Below, piece after piece: positions 10,986 to 11,232 of a DNA stretch of 11,232 nucleotides (positions are counted from its first letter, which is position 1; each line of letters opens with the position of its first letter). Origin of the DNA: Caulobacter sp. (GTDB lineage: Bacteria; Pseudomonadota; Alphaproteobacteria; Caulobacterales; Caulobacteraceae); assembly GCA_014378155.1 (NCBI GenBank), contig JACMOF010000001.1, positions 1 to 11,232 on the forward strand, written 5' to 3'. A program made the translations under genes and the position numbers. The notes beneath the pieces were generated by a model. The model was not told where the DNA came from. It ran no database searches and was given only the letters and a program-made list of their open reading frames with translations.

Positions 10986-11232
10986 TCAATCCCCGTCCAT
11001 CTTCAACGCCGCGATGAACGCTTCCTGCGGGATTTCGACCTTGCCGAACTGGCGCATGCGCTTCTTGCCGGCTTTTTGCTTGTCGAGCAGCTTGCGTTTG
11101 CGCGAGGCGTCGCCGCCGTAGCACTTGGCGGTGACGTCCTTACGCAGGGCGCGGACGGTTTCGCGGGCGATGATCTTGCCGCCGATCGCCGCCTGGATGG
11201 GGATGACGAACATGTGCTGCGGGATGAGCTCC
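10986..11232 (-). CDS. lepA: Elongation factor 4 (LepA), C-terminal part, cut by the window edge
   Basis: The last 82 codons of lepA. EF4/LepA is a ribosome-bound translational GTPase that acts during elongation. The visible part is the LepA-specific C-terminal domain: [19 protein letters not shown], then [56 protein letters not shown], ending KMDGD. This tail, with its basic KRKLL and KKRM stretches, is near-invariant in bacteria and makes the call secure. The GTPase domains lie beyond the right edge. The gene converges on the hepT pseudogene with 15 bases between stop codons and no visible hairpin. Confidence 0.97.
   Translation of the reverse strand, partial: ELIPQHMFVIPIQAAIGGKIIARETVRALRKDVTAKCYGGDASRKRKLLDKQKAGKKRMRQFGKVEIPQEAFIAALKMDGD

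Noticed and set aside
1..11232. CRISPR arrays, insertion sequences or a multi-gene defence island.
   Set aside because: No regularly spaced repeats, transposase or recombinase gene, or cluster of defence genes was found. The MntA/HepT pair and the DUF3883-type protein are separated by a GST gene and look unrelated.

Overview
The window looks like chromosomal DNA from a Caulobacter-type alphaproteobacterium. The reasons are very high GC with strong G/C third codon positions, a mix of DUF599, DUF983, DUF2147, DUF3309 and entericidin genes, intergenic repeats of the kind scattered through such genomes, and a LepA tail of alphaproteobacterial type. The assignment is inferred from sequence character; no marker gene fixes the species.

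Layout. At the left edge (1-184) there is no recognisable gene, only a tandem 12-mer and an AT-rich hairpin. A minus-strand tRNA-Ser(GGA) follows (188-274), with a plausible promoter behind it. A plus-strand MmcQ/YjbR-family gene (423-770) comes next. From 868 to 7192 seven genes in a row lie on the minus strand. Read in the direction of transcription they are: a membrane-anchored penicillin-amidase-family acylase, a 44-residue entericidin-type lipoprotein, a DUF983 zinc-ribbon membrane protein, a secreted DUF2147 protein, a 51-residue DUF3309 membrane peptide, a KgtP-like MFS transporter and a DUF599 membrane protein. All are membrane, periplasmic or secreted products. The gaps of about 50-300 bases, several holding hairpins, suggest mostly separate small units rather than one operon. 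A 574-base stretch without a convincing gene (7193-7766) holds hairpins and a possible decayed coding fragment. Then come a secreted protein with a Big_5 Ig-like domain and a small basic hypothetical protein (both minus), a DUF3883-type protein with an altered nuclease motif (plus), a glutathione S-transferase (minus), an MntA/HepT toxin-antitoxin pair (plus), and the 3' end of lepA (minus) running off the right edge.

Points of most interest. (1) The HepT toxin gene of the MntA/HepT pair has one in-frame TAA that removes its HxY active-site half, while the antitoxin MntA looks intact. (2) Two copies of a roughly 105-base palindromic repeat (766-871 and 9547-9655) each sit exactly between convergent genes and supply the stop codons of both neighbours. 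(3) A 115-base sequence at 4946-5060 can fold as a cloverleaf closed by a perfect 16-bp stem. (4) The DUF3883-type protein has IAVK where an active PD-(D/E)xK nuclease would have (D/E)xK. (5) The KgtP-like transporter carries about 50 extra, mostly hydrophobic residues in its central loop. I see no CRISPR array, insertion sequence or complete prophage, and no clear multi-gene novel system.
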